Positions 1 to 10,765 of a stretch of DNA of 64,000 nt are shown in pieces. Where the stretch lies: positions 62,001-126,000 of the forward strand of contig JBDWSF010000037.1 of the NCBI GenBank assembly GCA_039985655.1, in the 5' to 3' direction. Each line of letters opens with the position of its first letter. Position 1 is the stretch's first letter. The translations under genes were made by a program, and so were the position numbers. The notes under the pieces were generated by a model that saw nothing but the letters and a program-made list of their open reading frames with translations, was not told the DNA's origin and did no database searches. This DNA is from Postechiella sp039985655. Lineage in GTDB: Bacteria; Bacteroidota; Bacteroidia; Flavobacteriales; Flavobacteriaceae.

Positions 1-1
1 T

Positions 2-3000
2 CATGATGGTACAGCAGAATTCAATCTAACCGACGCCATTCCAAATATTTTAGATGGATTAACAGATCCAGTAACAGTCACTTTTCACGAAAGCTTTGAA
101 GATGCAGACAATGATGAAAACCCCATTGGAGACGATACAAACTATCAAAACATAAGCCCAGATGTACAGGTTATATTTGTTAGAGTTGAGGATGATAATA
201 CAGGCTGTGCTACGATTACTTTTTTAGAAATCCACACCAATTTGTTAGTAACAGGAACAGATACAGGAGATTTTGCTTTATGTGATGACGATCGCAACGA
301 TGGCATTGTAAATTTCAATCTAACAGTAATAGAAACCCAAATCGCTAACGATTTACCAAATATTGTCGTTAATTTTTTTGAAACTCAAGACGATTTAGAT
401 AATAATGTAGCTGTATCTAAAACCGCTCCATATCCTGCATCCAATCCAACAACATTACTTATTACAATAGACAATGGTATTTGTTCTGAAGTAGAAGAAA
501 TCGATTTAGTTGTAAATCCAGTATTACTATTTACCCCATTAGCTCCAACTGAATATTGTGATGACGATGACGATGGCATTGTAAGCATAGAAATGGCAAC
601 TTTTGACGAGTTAATAACAGGAGGAAATACCGATTTTGGGGTGCGATATTATCCTAGTGAAAATGATGCAGAACTCAACACAGGTCAATTACCTCCTTTT
701 TATCAAAACACAAATCTTTTAGAAACTATTTTCGCGAGAATAGAAAATGACGATACAGGTTGTACAACAATAAACTCATTTGACATTCAAATAGTATTAG
801 CTCCAACGATTACAGAACCTCAACCTTATTTAATATGTGATGATGACGGTGATGGTTTTTCAGTTCTAAACTTAGAAGATAAAATTTCTGAAATAGTAGC
901 AAGTACAACAGGATTAAATATCGACTTTTTCACGGATAGTAACGATGCAGAAACAAACACAAGCCCAATTTCTTTAACCGATAGGGTGGCGTATAATGCA
1001 AATACACAAACCGTTTTTGTTAGAGTTGAAAACACAACTTCAGGTTGTCATGATGTTGCTACTTTAGAAATTATTGTTAACACATTACCCATTTTCGATA
1101 CGATTAGCAACTTTCAAACTTGTGAAGATGATGACGATTTTAGAGCAGATTTTTTATTCTCCGATAAAGATGCTGAAATATTAAATGGACAAGCTGGTAA
1201 AGAAGTCCTTTATTTTGAAGATGACACTTTCACTACACAAATTGACAAAAACACACTTTATACAAACATAGCGAGTCCACAAACTATTTATATCAGAGTT
1301 CAAAATATCACAGATCCAAATTGTTTTGGAACAGCTTCATTTACAATAGAAGTAGGCGCAAATCCTGTATACACCACTCCTACTGATTTCTTAGGATGTG
1401 ATGACTCTACTAATGATCAAATCTCTATTTTCGATCTAAATGATAAAATAGATGAAATAAATCAAAACGGCACACAAAATAACAAGATAACATTTCATTT
1501 AAATATAACAGATGCCGAAAACAATACCTCCCCGATAGCTCAACCACTTTTATTCACCAATACTTTAAATCCGCAAACATTATTTGCTAGAATAGAAAGT
1601 AACGGTTCCAAGTGTGTTATAATAGAAAATTTTGGTATTAATGTTATTGCTGCACCAGATTTATCTGATGCAGAACCTTTTGTGATTTGTGATTCTGATT
1701 ACGATGGCGAAACTATTTTTAATTTAGAAAATGCGGTTTATGATAACTTTGACAGAGTACTGCCTGGAATAGTAATAGAGGTTTTATATTTCGAAAATGA
1801 AAATGATATAGGTAATGATTTATTAAGTATAAGTAATCCAACCACCTACCTTTCTGGTACTAAAACAGTATATATAAAAGTAACAAATGAAGATACAACA
1901 TGTTATACTGTTATCCCACTAGAACTTATAGTAAACCCACCTCCTATTATTAATGCAATTGGTACCGTTCCAATTTGTGATAATGATACTGATACTTTTG
2001 ATTTACTACAGGTAAATGATTTAATTGTCGACGACCCAAGCACCGTTAACATTTCATACCACTTTAGTAATAATGAAGCCTTAAATAATTTAGCGCCTAT
2101 AACTCAAAACATATTTAATTATACGACAAGTAATCACACCTTTTATATAAGAATTGAAAACCCGATTACTGGCTGTATTACAACGAGCACTTTTGTGCTT
2201 CAAATTAATGAAAACCCAATTGCAAACACTCCACTTGATTTAGCAGATTGTGAAGATGACTCTGGAGTTTTAAATGGGTTTGATGGGCTTTTAGAATTTG
2301 ATTTAACTCAAAATAATGATGCCATTTTAGGAGCACAAACAGCTGCAGATTATACAATTCATTATTATAATAACGATATAGCTAACGCCGAAAATGACAT
2401 TAACAGGTTAAGCAATTTGCACACTGCTGTTGATGGTGAAATTATTTATGCTAGAATACAAAATAATGCTACAGGATGTTTCGATGTCACACAATTTAAC
2501 ATTACGGTGCATCCATTACCTATTATTCCTATCAAAACTATTGAACCGCTTTGTTTTGACGACTTACCCATGCTTATAAGTGCCGAAACTGGTAATATAG
2601 GCGATATTTACGAATGGGATAACGGGCAAACAACTCCAGAAATAACATTCGAGAGCACCGATTTAGGAGATCATTGGGTAGACGTTACAACTACAAACGG
2701 TTGTACACATAGAAAAGAATTCACATTAATCGAATCTGAAAAAGCAACCATAACAATAACACCAACAGTCCATTTTGCAGACCCAAATAGTATTACTGTA
2801 GATATTGAATCGAGTACCAGAGGCAACTACGTTTACATTTTAGATGAAGCTGAAGGAGGCGAACCACAAACCTCTAATATCTTTGATAATGTAACTTTTG
2901 GAAGACACTTGGTTACCGTTAGAGACTTAAACGGTTGTATGGACGAAACCAGAGAAGTCTTTGTTTTCGATATCCCAAAATTTGTGACACCAAATAATGA

Positions 3001-3232
3001 TAGTTATTTTGATACTTGGCATATCATCGGAATAGATCAACTACCAGGAACTGTTGTTTACATTTTCAACAGACACGGTAAGCTTTTAAAAACACTTCCA
3101 GATACATCTATGGGTTGGGATGGTACATTTAATGGTCAAAATATGCCATCAGATGATTATTGGTTTTCTGCCAATATTATTCAAGATGGAGAGCCATTTA
3201 ACATAAGAGGACATTTTGCTTTAAAACGATAA
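2..3232 (+). CDS. T9SS type B adhesin-like surface protein, 5' partial
   Basis: The frame is open from the first bases of the window, so the true start lies upstream; 1076 residues are visible. The protein is built from about nine repeats of 80-100 residues. Most open with a Cys-Asp/Glu-Asp-rich motif (CDDDRNDG, CDDDDDG, CDDDGDGF, CEDDDDF) followed by an F-[ND]-L strand, and close with an aromatic-V-x-V-x-N strand. A Cys-starting Ig-like segment follows. The last 85 residues match the gliding-motility-associated C-terminal domain (type B sorting signal of the type IX secretion system): TPNNDSYFDTW, YIFNRHGKLL, GWDGTFNGQNMPSDDYWF, ending GHFALKR. The usual TPNGDG is TPNNDS here. The acidic motifs may bind Ca2+ (inference). 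Expected at the cell surface or released; probably an adhesin. The neighbour downstream has an almost identical C-terminus. Confidence 0.9.
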   Translation, partial: HDGTAEFNLTDAIPNILDGLTDPVTVTFHESFEDADNDENPIGDDTNYQNISPDVQVIFVRVEDDNTGCATITFLEIHTNLLVTGTDTGDFALCDDDRNDGIVNFNLTVIETQIANDLPNIVVNFFETQDDLDNNVAVSKTAPYPASNPTTLLITIDNGICSEVEEIDLVVNPVLLFTPLAPTEYCDDDDDGIVSIEMATFDELITGGNTDFGVRYYPSENDAELNTGQLPPFYQNTNLLETIFARIENDDTGCTTINSFDIQIVLAPTITEPQPYLICDDDGDGFSVLNLEDKISEIVASTTGLNIDFFTDSNDAETNTSPISLTDRVAYNANTQTVFVRVENTTSGCHDVATLEIIVNTLPIFDTISNFQTCEDDDDFRADFLFSDKDAEILNGQAGKEVLYFEDDTFTTQIDKNTLYTNIASPQTIYIRVQNITDPNCFGTASFTIEVGANPVYTTPTDFLGCDDSTNDQISIFDLNDKIDEINQNGTQNNKITFHLNITDAENNTSPIAQPLLFTNTLNPQTLFARIESNGSKCVIIENFGINVIAAPDLSDAEPFVICDSDYDGETIFNLENAVYDNFDRVLPGIVIEVLYFENENDIGNDLLSISNPTTYLSGTKTVYIKVTNEDTTCYTVIPLELIVNPPPIINAIGTVPICDNDTDTFDLLQVNDLIVDDPSTVNISYHFSNNEALNNLAPITQNIFNYTTSNHTFYIRIENPITGCITTSTFVLQINENPIANTPLDLADCEDDSGVLNGFDGLLEFDLTQNNDAILGAQTAADYTIHYYNNDIANAENDINRLSNLHTAVDGEIIYARIQNNATGCFDVTQFNITVHPLPIIPIKTIEPLCFDDLPMLISAETGNIGDIYEWDNGQTTPEITFESTDLGDHWVDVTTTNGCTHRKEFTLIESEKATITITPTVHFADPNSITVDIESSTRGNYVYILDEAEGGEPQTSNIFDNVTFGRHLVTVRDLNGCMDETREVFVFDIPKFVTPNNDSYFDTWHIIGIDQLPGTVVYIFNRHGKLLKTLPDTSMGWDGTFNGQNMPSDDYWFSANIIQDGEPFNIRGHFALKR

Positions 3233-3408
3233 AAGAGATCCGCTTTACTTTTAAATTCTCACAAAAATCATATAAAAATCACTTATAGTCAGTAGTTTCA
3301 TTCCGTTCATCTTAAAGAATTAAACCTTTTATAGTTTTACAGGTCTAATTTAATTAAATGACTTATTTTAGTCTTTAGCATTAAATTAAAATAATTATTT
3401 AAATATAA

Positions 3409-6400
3409 ATGTTTACAAACTACTCTAAGAATTACCTCCTTTTTCTATTAATAATCTGTATTGGATTTAAAGGATTCTCTCAATTAAGCAAAACACATTA
3501 TATACCACCATTAACCTTTGCCAATGAATCAAATGCGACACCTGCTGATCAATATATTTATTTATCAACGCCAAGTGCAGCAGATGTACCCTATACGATT
3601 ACTCCTGTAGGGCAAACAACAAATTTTACAGGTGTTGTATCAAATAATAATCCAGCTACTATTTCAATAGGATCTGGAAGTGGACAATTATTTATTCCTT
3701 CCATTCAAACAAGCACAATTACAAACAATAAAGGTTATATTATTGAAGCAGAGAGTACTGTTTACGTGTCTATTAGAGCCAATGCAGGTTCACAAGCTGG
3801 TGCATTAGTAAGCAAAGGGTTGTCTGCTTTAGGCACAACATTTAGAATTGGCAGTTTTACTAATGAAAGCTCTGGAAATGATTATTTAAGCTTTGTATCT
3901 GTTATGGCTACCGAGGATGATACCCAAGTTTCGTTTAACAACCTTCCTCCTGGATTAATTATAGAGAATTACACAGGCACTACACCTATAAATATCACTT
4001 TAAATAAAAGCGAAAGTTATACTATTGCTGTTAAGAGTGATGTAAGTGTTACAAATCGAGATGGGCTAATTGGAGCTTTGGTCGAATCTAATAAATCTAT
4101 AGTTGTTAACTGTGGGTCTACTAATGGAAGTTTTGATGATGGAAACGGAAGAGATTACGGCATCGATCAGATCGCAGGTCTATCAAAAATAGGAAAAGAA
4201 TATATTTTTGTAAAAGGAGACGGTGATAACGGTTGGGAAAATGCTTTAATTGTTGCTCATTATGATAATACAGAAATATATGTAAATGACAATACGACCC
4301 CAATAGCAATAATAAATGCAGGCGATTATTATTCTATTGAAGGTAATAATTATACAGCTAATGATAATATGTATGTTGCAACCTCTCAAGATGTTTTTGC
4401 TTACCAAGGTGTTGGAGGGCTACGTGATGACGGCTCTGTAAGTGAAGCCAATCAAGGCATGTTTTTTGTTCCGCCTTTAAGTTGCGAAGCCAGAGGAAAC
4501 ATAGATAATATTGCAGTTATTGATAAAATTGGAGGAGTCAAGTATGATGGAGGTATCACAATAGTTACTACAGCTACTGCTACCATAACTATCAACAATA
4601 CAGCTTTAAATAATCAGCCATCACCAGTCGTAGTTATTGGACCAAGTAAAGTTATTGGAAAAACAAACCCAGAATACGTTACTTATAAAGTAACAGGGCT
4701 TACTGATAATGTATCTATCCAAGGTGATGACGAATTATACGCTGCATATTTTAATTACAATGGAGCAGCCACTTCTGGAAGTTTTTATTCAGGTTTTCCA
4801 TCTGCTCCAGAAATTAATTTTGATGCACAATTTGCAACTCTAGGAAATTGCATACCTAGTGTTACATTAGAAGCAGCTAATACTGAAAGTTTTGATAGTT
4901 TTAAATGGGAATTTGATGATGGTACTGGTTTTCAAGATTTAATGATTACTACTCCAAATTTAACTCCAACGTTTCCTGCTACTTATAGGTTAATTGGTAT
5001 TATTAATTGTACTGGTAACGAATTAAAATCTGTAGAAATTCCCGTAAGTCTTTGCCCAGACGACAGCGATAATGATGGTATTATAGATAATATAGACATC
5101 GATAACGATAATGACGGTATACTAAACTGTACAGAATCGAAAGGAGACGTAACAATAAACATTGCAAACACAAGTTCACCACAACTTATATTTCAAGATG
5201 CATCAACTAATAGCAGCATCGTATCTGGTGTTTTTAGCCAAACTAGTTCTTCAGGTGGAACTAATGATTTTATAGGTGATAGCAATGGCAATTTTACAAG
5301 TACGGTGGATTCTGCAAGCGATGCCGAAGGTGAATATACGCTTTCATTTACAGAGTTAATTAACTTTAGCTTTAGCGAAAATACAGCGACTCCACACAAC
5401 AACACAGATGGTGAATTTTTTATAGCCAAAATTTCACCTGCAAATAAAAACATCACATTAGTTGACCCTGACAATCGGCTTCTCGTGGACACAAACTTCG
5501 ATGGCGTTTTCGAAACTGGAGTTGCAATCACCTCAGGTTCCGAAATTCATTTTAAAATAAACCCGTCTCCAACGGGCAATACTGAATATCAATTTTTGGC
5601 CAATCAAGTTGATGGGTTTTCATTCATTCATAAACTAGCAAATGTTAACGCCTCCTCTACATTTAATGGTACATTATCTTTAACCTGCTATAAAAATGAT
5701 AACGATTCTGATGGCATTGAAGATGCTTTTGATTTAGACAGCGATAACGACGGTATTCCAGATTTTATTGAAAACACAGGAATCCTTCAACCACTTTCTG
5801 GTATTGATGCTGACTTAAATGGATTAGACGATATTTATGACATCAATGCATTACCAATAGATACTGATAGCGATTTAGTTCCCGACTATTATGACTTAGA
5901 TAGTGATAATGATGGAATTTACGATATCGTAGAGACAGGGATTTTAACAGACTCTAACTCAAACGGAATTGTAGATACAACCTTATTTGGAACAAATGGC
6001 TGGATAGACACTGCTGAAACTAGCCCTGATAGTAACGAAATAGGCTATACAATTGATGACTTAGATACTGATGGAATATTTAGCTACATAGACTCTGACA
6101 GTGATGGAGATTTATGTAGTGATGTTATAGAAGCAGGGTTTATTGATGCAAACAAAGATGATTACTTAGATGATAATGATATAAATGATAGTAATACATC
6201 TGTAAACAATAATGGATTAGTAACTGGAGGTACAGACGGTTATAATACACTCCCAAATGTAAACTACAAAACCTTTTCGGTAATAACTATAACAACACAA
6301 CCTTTAGATACTCCTGCGTGCTTAAATTCAGACACAATTATACTCATAGAAACTACAGGTATTAATAATATACAATGGGAGGTTAGTACAGATAATGGGC

Positions 6401-8574
6401 TTACTTGGAATACTGCAAGCAATGGTACTAATTATAGTAACGTAACCACAACAAGTTTAAACATTTTAAATACCCCATCAACATTTAACAATTATCAATA
6501 CAGAGCTTTTCTTGAAAAAGATGGGAATAGCTGCGGAATATATTCAGATGCAGCAATTTTAACAGTCAACGGTTTACCATTAGCAAATGTTCCTAATATC
6601 TATAATCAATGTGATGATATATCAAATAATAAACAAGCTAATTTTAATTTAACCTTAGATTGGATAAAAGAAGATATTAATCCTAATTATATAGCTGATA
6701 ATTTAACATTTACATATTTTGATAACGAAATTGAAGCCAATAATAACGGTGTATCAATCTTAGATAATAACCAAGATCCGACAAACTATTTTGTTAACTT
6801 AAATACAGATCCTTCTAAAACGATTTGGATACGTGTAGAAAATCAAAACAGTTGCGCAAGTGTTGTTCCTCTTTCTTTTAACATAAGTATATCTAGTCTA
6901 ATTTTAGACTCTTATGTCCCTCCTTCTATTTACAAATGTGAAGATGGACAAAATTCAATGACAGCAACATTCGATATGACAGACATTAAAACAGAAATAT
7001 TAAATAATATATTTCCTGCGCTTAATGTAACTGTACATTTTTATGAAAGTGAAACCGACGCAGGACTTGAAATTAATGAAATATTAGACATCGCAAACCA
7101 TAAAAACCCAAATTCTTCTTTAATACAAAGTATTTGGGTACGTGTAAAAAGTGATTTAGGTAATGCTTGTTTAGGCTTAAAAGAATTCCCCAATCTATTA
7201 ATTGTAGAAGCATTACCTACAGCAAATCCTGTAACCATAGCTAGACAATGTGCTGCAGACAATAGTGATTCCCTTATAAATTACCCTTTTGATACTTTAC
7301 AAATTGAAGGTACAATTTTAGGCACTCAAAACCCCGCTGATGTTACCATTAAATACTATGCCGAAAATGGAACTTCTTTACCAAGCCCATTACCTAATCC
7401 ATTCTTAACCGAGACACAAACTATTACTGTTATTGTCGAAAACAATTCAACGTTACCTCTAGACGCTCCTTGTTCAGATTTTACAACCTTAGAATTTATT
7501 GTTGACGAGCAACCTGTCGCAAATCCTGTTACTATAGCAGCTGTATGTGATGGAGACAACGATGATGTTGATGATGATGGGTTGTACCCTTTCGATTTAT
7601 CAACAGTACGAGACGATATTCTGGGAACGCAAAGTACTATGGAAATCTATTTTAATTATATAGATGAAACAGGAAATACTATAACCAACGCAGCAACGAT
7701 ACCAGATACACTAATTTCGGGTAATCAAACTATTACTGTAGAAGTTATTAATCCCATAAATACGAGTTGCACGGATACTACTAGCTTCGATTTAATTGTA
7801 AATCCCCTACCCGATTTCAGTGTAGATTCCCCTAGAATTGTTTGTACTTCCGACCCTACGTTCTCTATAGATTTAGACGTCGATAAAGCCAGTGTAATTG
7901 ATTTCTTTACTTATGAATGGTTATGGACAAGCTTAGACGGAACTATTACAGATCAATTTATATCTAACGACGAAAGCATTTCTGTCTCAACACCTGGAAC
8001 CTATTCCATTACACTTACAAAAACCGATGGAACTGGATGCCCTAGAACTAGAGAAATATTAGTTGATGCCTCAGAAAAAGCAACGATTACACAAGACGAT
8101 GTTACCATCATTGATATTTCAAAGAACAACTCGGTAACCATAGATACCACAACCCTAGGTTCTGGTAATTACGAATTTGCATTAAGTGAAGAAGGTTCTA
8201 ATTTTATTACATATCAAGATGAACCCTTTTTTGAAAATGTAAAAGCAGGTTTTTATACCATTTACGTAAACGATCCAATTTGTGGGTTTGAAACCCTTCC
8301 TATTTCAGTAATTGGTCATGCAAAGTATTTCACTCCAAATGGTGATGGAGATAATGATTATTGGTTAATAAAAGGTATAGGCGCTTCTGTGCAACCAAAT
8401 AGTAATATTATTATTTATGATAGATACGGAAAACTTTTAAAACAAATAAGTCCACTTTCTCCAGGTTGGGATGGTGTCTTTAATGGCCAAAACATGCCCT
8501 CAGACGATTATTGGTTTAGAGTTTTATTACAAGACGGTAGAGAATTTATGGGACATTTTGCCTTAAAAAGGTAA
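3409..8574 (+). CDS. Giant T9SS type B surface protein with IgGFc-binding-like N-terminus
   Basis: A 1721-residue secreted protein. Residues 1-24 form a signal peptide. Residues about 25-480 resemble the IgGFc-binding N-terminal domain common in large bacterial surface proteins. Residues about 548-950 carry four clusters of thrombospondin type 3 repeats (DSDNDGIIDNIDIDNDNDG, DLDSDNDGIPD and similar), which bind Ca2+ in known proteins. Residues about 1060-1580 hold Cys-x-Asp repeats like those of the upstream gene (CDDISNN, CEDGQNS, CDGDNDD). The last 80 residues are the type B sorting domain: TPNGDGDNDYW, YDRYGKLLKQ, GWDGVFNGQNMPSDDYWF, GHFALKR. The gap after the upstream gene is 176 bp and no clear promoter box was found in it. 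Likely an outer-surface adhesin; the ligand is unknown. Confidence 0.93.
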   Translation: MFTNYSKNYLLFLLIICIGFKGFSQLSKTHYIPPLTFANESNATPADQYIYLSTPSAADVPYTITPVGQTTNFTGVVSNNNPATISIGSGSGQLFIPSIQTSTITNNKGYIIEAESTVYVSIRANAGSQAGALVSKGLSALGTTFRIGSFTNESSGNDYLSFVSVMATEDDTQVSFNNLPPGLIIENYTGTTPINITLNKSESYTIAVKSDVSVTNRDGLIGALVESNKSIVVNCGSTNGSFDDGNGRDYGIDQIAGLSKIGKEYIFVKGDGDNGWENALIVAHYDNTEIYVNDNTTPIAIINAGDYYSIEGNNYTANDNMYVATSQDVFAYQGVGGLRDDGSVSEANQGMFFVPPLSCEARGNIDNIAVIDKIGGVKYDGGITIVTTATATITINNTALNNQPSPVVVIGPSKVIGKTNPEYVTYKVTGLTDNVSIQGDDELYAAYFNYNGAATSGSFYSGFPSAPEINFDAQFATLGNCIPSVTLEAANTESFDSFKWEFDDGTGFQDLMITTPNLTPTFPATYRLIGIINCTGNELKSVEIPVSLCPDDSDNDGIIDNIDIDNDNDGILNCTESKGDVTINIANTSSPQLIFQDASTNSSIVSGVFSQTSSSGGTNDFIGDSNGNFTSTVDSASDAEGEYTLSFTELINFSFSENTATPHNNTDGEFFIAKISPANKNITLVDPDNRLLVDTNFDGVFETGVAITSGSEIHFKINPSPTGNTEYQFLANQVDGFSFIHKLANVNASSTFNGTLSLTCYKNDNDSDGIEDAFDLDSDNDGIPDFIENTGILQPLSGIDADLNGLDDIYDINALPIDTDSDLVPDYYDLDSDNDGIYDIVETGILTDSNSNGIVDTTLFGTNGWIDTAETSPDSNEIGYTIDDLDTDGIFSYIDSDSDGDLCSDVIEAGFIDANKDDYLDDNDINDSNTSVNNNGLVTGGTDGYNTLPNVNYKTFSVITITTQPLDTPACLNSDTIILIETTGINNIQWEVSTDNGLTWNTASNGTNYSNVTTTSLNILNTPSTFNNYQYRAFLEKDGNSCGIYSDAAILTVNGLPLANVPNIYNQCDDISNNKQANFNLTLDWIKEDINPNYIADNLTFTYFDNEIEANNNGVSILDNNQDPTNYFVNLNTDPSKTIWIRVENQNSCASVVPLSFNISISSLILDSYVPPSIYKCEDGQNSMTATFDMTDIKTEILNNIFPALNVTVHFYESETDAGLEINEILDIANHKNPNSSLIQSIWVRVKSDLGNACLGLKEFPNLLIVEALPTANPVTIARQCAADNSDSLINYPFDTLQIEGTILGTQNPADVTIKYYAENGTSLPSPLPNPFLTETQTITVIVENNSTLPLDAPCSDFTTLEFIVDEQPVANPVTIAAVCDGDNDDVDDDGLYPFDLSTVRDDILGTQSTMEIYFNYIDETGNTITNAATIPDTLISGNQTITVEVINPINTSCTDTTSFDLIVNPLPDFSVDSPRIVCTSDPTFSIDLDVDKASVIDFFTYEWLWTSLDGTITDQFISNDESISVSTPGTYSITLTKTDGTGCPRTREILVDASEKATITQDDVTIIDISKNNSVTIDTTTLGSGNYEFALSEEGSNFITYQDEPFFENVKAGFYTIYVNDPICGFETLPISVIGHAKYFTPNGDGDNDYWLIKGIGASVQPNSNIIIYDRYGKLLKQISPLSPGWDGVFNGQNMPSDDYWFRVLLQDGREFMGHFALKR

Positions 8575-8617
8575 TTACTATCACAGATAGTTATAACGAT
8601 TAGCACACATTCATTGA

Positions 8618-8686
8618 CATCATGCTAACGTATTTTACAATAGTAATAAATTTCAATTAAAAGGACATTTTACATTAAAGCGATAA
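8618..8686 (+). pseudogene. C-terminal relic of a T9SS type B cargo gene
   Basis: A 22-codon open stretch ends FQLKGHFTLKR-stop. The last eight codons (gga cat ttt aca tta aag cga taa) closely match the GHFALKR-stop end of the gene finishing 44 bp upstream. There is no start codon. It looks like the tail left after deletion or recombination removed most of a third paralogous cargo gene. Confidence 0.6.
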
Positions 8687-8687
8687 C

Positions 8688-8702
8688 ACACAAATTTTGT
8701 GT
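8688..8702. promoter_or_regulatory. 15-nt inverted repeat upstream of uvrB
   Basis: ACACAAA-T-TTTGTGT, a perfect 7+7 palindrome ending 11 bp before the uvrB start. It could be an operator, but in AT-rich DNA chance is a real alternative. It does not resemble any LexA box I know. Confidence 0.25.
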
Positions 8703-8713
8703 AATTTCGCTAA

Positions 8714-10717
8714 ATGCAGTTTAAAATTGAATCAGAATTTAAGCCTACCGGAGATCAGCCACAAGCCATCAAAAAATTAGTTGATGGTCTTAATAGTAAC
8801 GAAAAATACCAAACGCTACTTGGTGTAACTGGGTCTGGTAAAACATTTACCGCAGCCAATGTTATAGAAGAAGTGCAGAAACCTACACTTGTCTTAGCTC
8901 ATAACAAAACACTTGCCGCACAGCTTTATTCTGAGTTCAAACAATTTTTTCCAAATAATGCTGTCGAGTATTTTGTTTCCTATTACGATTATTATCAACC
9001 AGAAGCTTACATTCCTGTTTCCGGTGTTTATATAGAAAAAGATTTATCTATAAACGAAGAGATCGAAAAAATGCGTTTAAGCGCAACATCCTCTTTGCTT
9101 TCAGGTAGAAGAGATGTGCTCGTTGTTGCATCTGTTTCATGCATTTATGGTATTGGAAATCCTGTTGAGTTTCAAAAAAATGTGGTTACCTTAAAAAGAG
9201 ACCAGGTTATTTCAAGAACAAAATTATTACATCAACTCGTACAAAGTTTATATTCTAGAACCGAAGCGGAATTCAAGCATGGGAATTTCAGAATAAAAGG
9301 TGATACGGTTGACATTTTTCCAAGTTACGCTGATGACGCTTTTAGAATTCACTTTTTTGGCGATGAAATTGAAGATATGGAGTCTTTTAATATTCAAACC
9401 AATCAAGTTATTGAAAAATACGACCTGCTTACCATTTACCCTGCAAATATGTTTGTAACCTCACCAGATGTATTGCAAGGCGCTATTAAAGATATTCAAG
9501 ATGATTTAGTTAAGCAACACGATTATTTTAAAGAAATAGGTAAACACTTAGAAGCAAAACGTTTAAAAGAACGTACCGAATTCGATTTAGAAATGATTCG
9601 AGAATTAGGCTATTGTTCTGGTATTGAAAATTATTCTAGATATTTAGATAGACGTTTACCAGGAACACGTCCTTTCTGCTTGTTAGATTATTTTCCAGAT
9701 GATTATTTAATGGTTGTAGATGAAAGTCATGTCACCATTTCTCAAGTACACGCTATGTATGGTGGAGATAGAAGCCGAAAAGAAAATTTAGTTGACTATG
9801 GTTTTAGGCTACCAGCAGCCATGGATAATCGACCTTTAAAGTTTGAAGAATTTGAAGCCATTCAAAATCAAGTGATTTATGTGAGTGCAACCCCTGCGGA
9901 TTATGAATTACAAAAGTCAGACGGGGTTTATGTCGAACAGGTCATTAGACCTACTGGATTATTAGATCCCATTATAGAAGTACGACCTAGTTTAAATCAA
10001 ATTGATGATTTAATTGAAGAAATTCAGCTTCGTATTGAAAAAGACGAACGTACCTTAGTAACTACACTTACAAAACGTATGGCCGAAGAATTAACCAAAT
10101 ATTTAGACCGCATACAAATACGTTGTCGCTATATACATAGTGATGTAGATACTTTAGAACGTGTTGAAATTATGCAAGACCTAAGAAAGGGTCTGTTTGA
10201 TGTTTTAGTTGGCGTAAATTTACTTCGAGAAGGTTTAGATTTACCTGAAGTATCACTTGTCGCTATTTTGGATGCTGATAAAGAAGGTTTTTTACGTTCA
10301 GCACGTTCGCTTACACAAACAGTGGGTAGAGCGGCTAGAAACTTAAATGGAAGAGCTATTATGTATGCTGATAGAATTACTAAAAGTATGCAAAAAACCA
10401 TTGATGAAACAGGATACAGAAGAGAGAAACAAATCGCCTACAACACTAAGCATAATTTAAAACCAAGAGCATTAAATAAAAGTTTAGACAATGTATTATC
10501 TAAAAACTCGGTAAGCACTTATAGCTATGAACTTGAAGCTTTAAAAGCTGCTGAACCTGAAAACGAATACTTAAGTAAACCTGAACTTGAAAAGAAAATT
10601 CGCGAAAAGCGAAAAATTATGGAAGAAGCTGCAAAGGCTTTAGACTTTATTATTGCTGCAAAATTACGAGACGAGATAAAAGGGTACCAAAATAAACTAG
10701 AAAAGCTAAAAGTATAA
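8714..10717 (+). CDS. uvrB: Excinuclease ABC subunit B (UvrB)
   Basis: The damage-verifying helicase-like subunit of nucleotide excision repair, acting with UvrA and UvrC in the cytoplasm. It is 667 residues, normal for the family. Visible: Walker A GVTGSGKT (37-44), the damage-probing beta-hairpin region YYDYYQPEAYIP (about 92-103), the DESH box in VVDESHVT, helicase motif VI in TQTVGRAARN, and the C-terminal UVR helix pair (about 630-665, KKIREKRKIMEEAAKALDF) that contacts UvrC. The start fits the family N-terminus (MQFKIESEFKPTGDQPQAI). It stands alone; its stop codon lies inside its own terminator. Confidence 0.98.
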   Translation: MQFKIESEFKPTGDQPQAIKKLVDGLNSNEKYQTLLGVTGSGKTFTAANVIEEVQKPTLVLAHNKTLAAQLYSEFKQFFPNNAVEYFVSYYDYYQPEAYIPVSGVYIEKDLSINEEIEKMRLSATSSLLSGRRDVLVVASVSCIYGIGNPVEFQKNVVTLKRDQVISRTKLLHQLVQSLYSRTEAEFKHGNFRIKGDTVDIFPSYADDAFRIHFFGDEIEDMESFNIQTNQVIEKYDLLTIYPANMFVTSPDVLQGAIKDIQDDLVKQHDYFKEIGKHLEAKRLKERTEFDLEMIRELGYCSGIENYSRYLDRRLPGTRPFCLLDYFPDDYLMVVDESHVTISQVHAMYGGDRSRKENLVDYGFRLPAAMDNRPLKFEEFEAIQNQVIYVSATPADYELQKSDGVYVEQVIRPTGLLDPIIEVRPSLNQIDDLIEEIQLRIEKDERTLVTTLTKRMAEELTKYLDRIQIRCRYIHSDVDTLERVEIMQDLRKGLFDVLVGVNLLREGLDLPEVSLVAILDADKEGFLRSARSLTQTVGRAARNLNGRAIMYADRITKSMQKTIDETGYRREKQIAYNTKHNLKPRALNKSLDNVLSKNSVSTYSYELEALKAAEPENEYLSKPELEKKIREKRKIMEEAAKALDFIIAAKLRDEIKGYQNKLEKLKV

Positions 10718-10730
10718 ACTTTTAGCTTTT
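10701..10730 (+). terminator. uvrB terminator overlapping the stop codon
   Basis: A 13+13 bp perfect stem (AAAAGCTAAAAGT / ACTTTTAGCTTTT) with a 4-nt loop. The stop codon at 10715-10717 falls in the loop and start of the right arm, so the stem includes the last five sense codons. Confidence 0.8.
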
Positions 10731-10765
10731 CTATAATATAAGGTTCAACACTTCAAATATAAACC

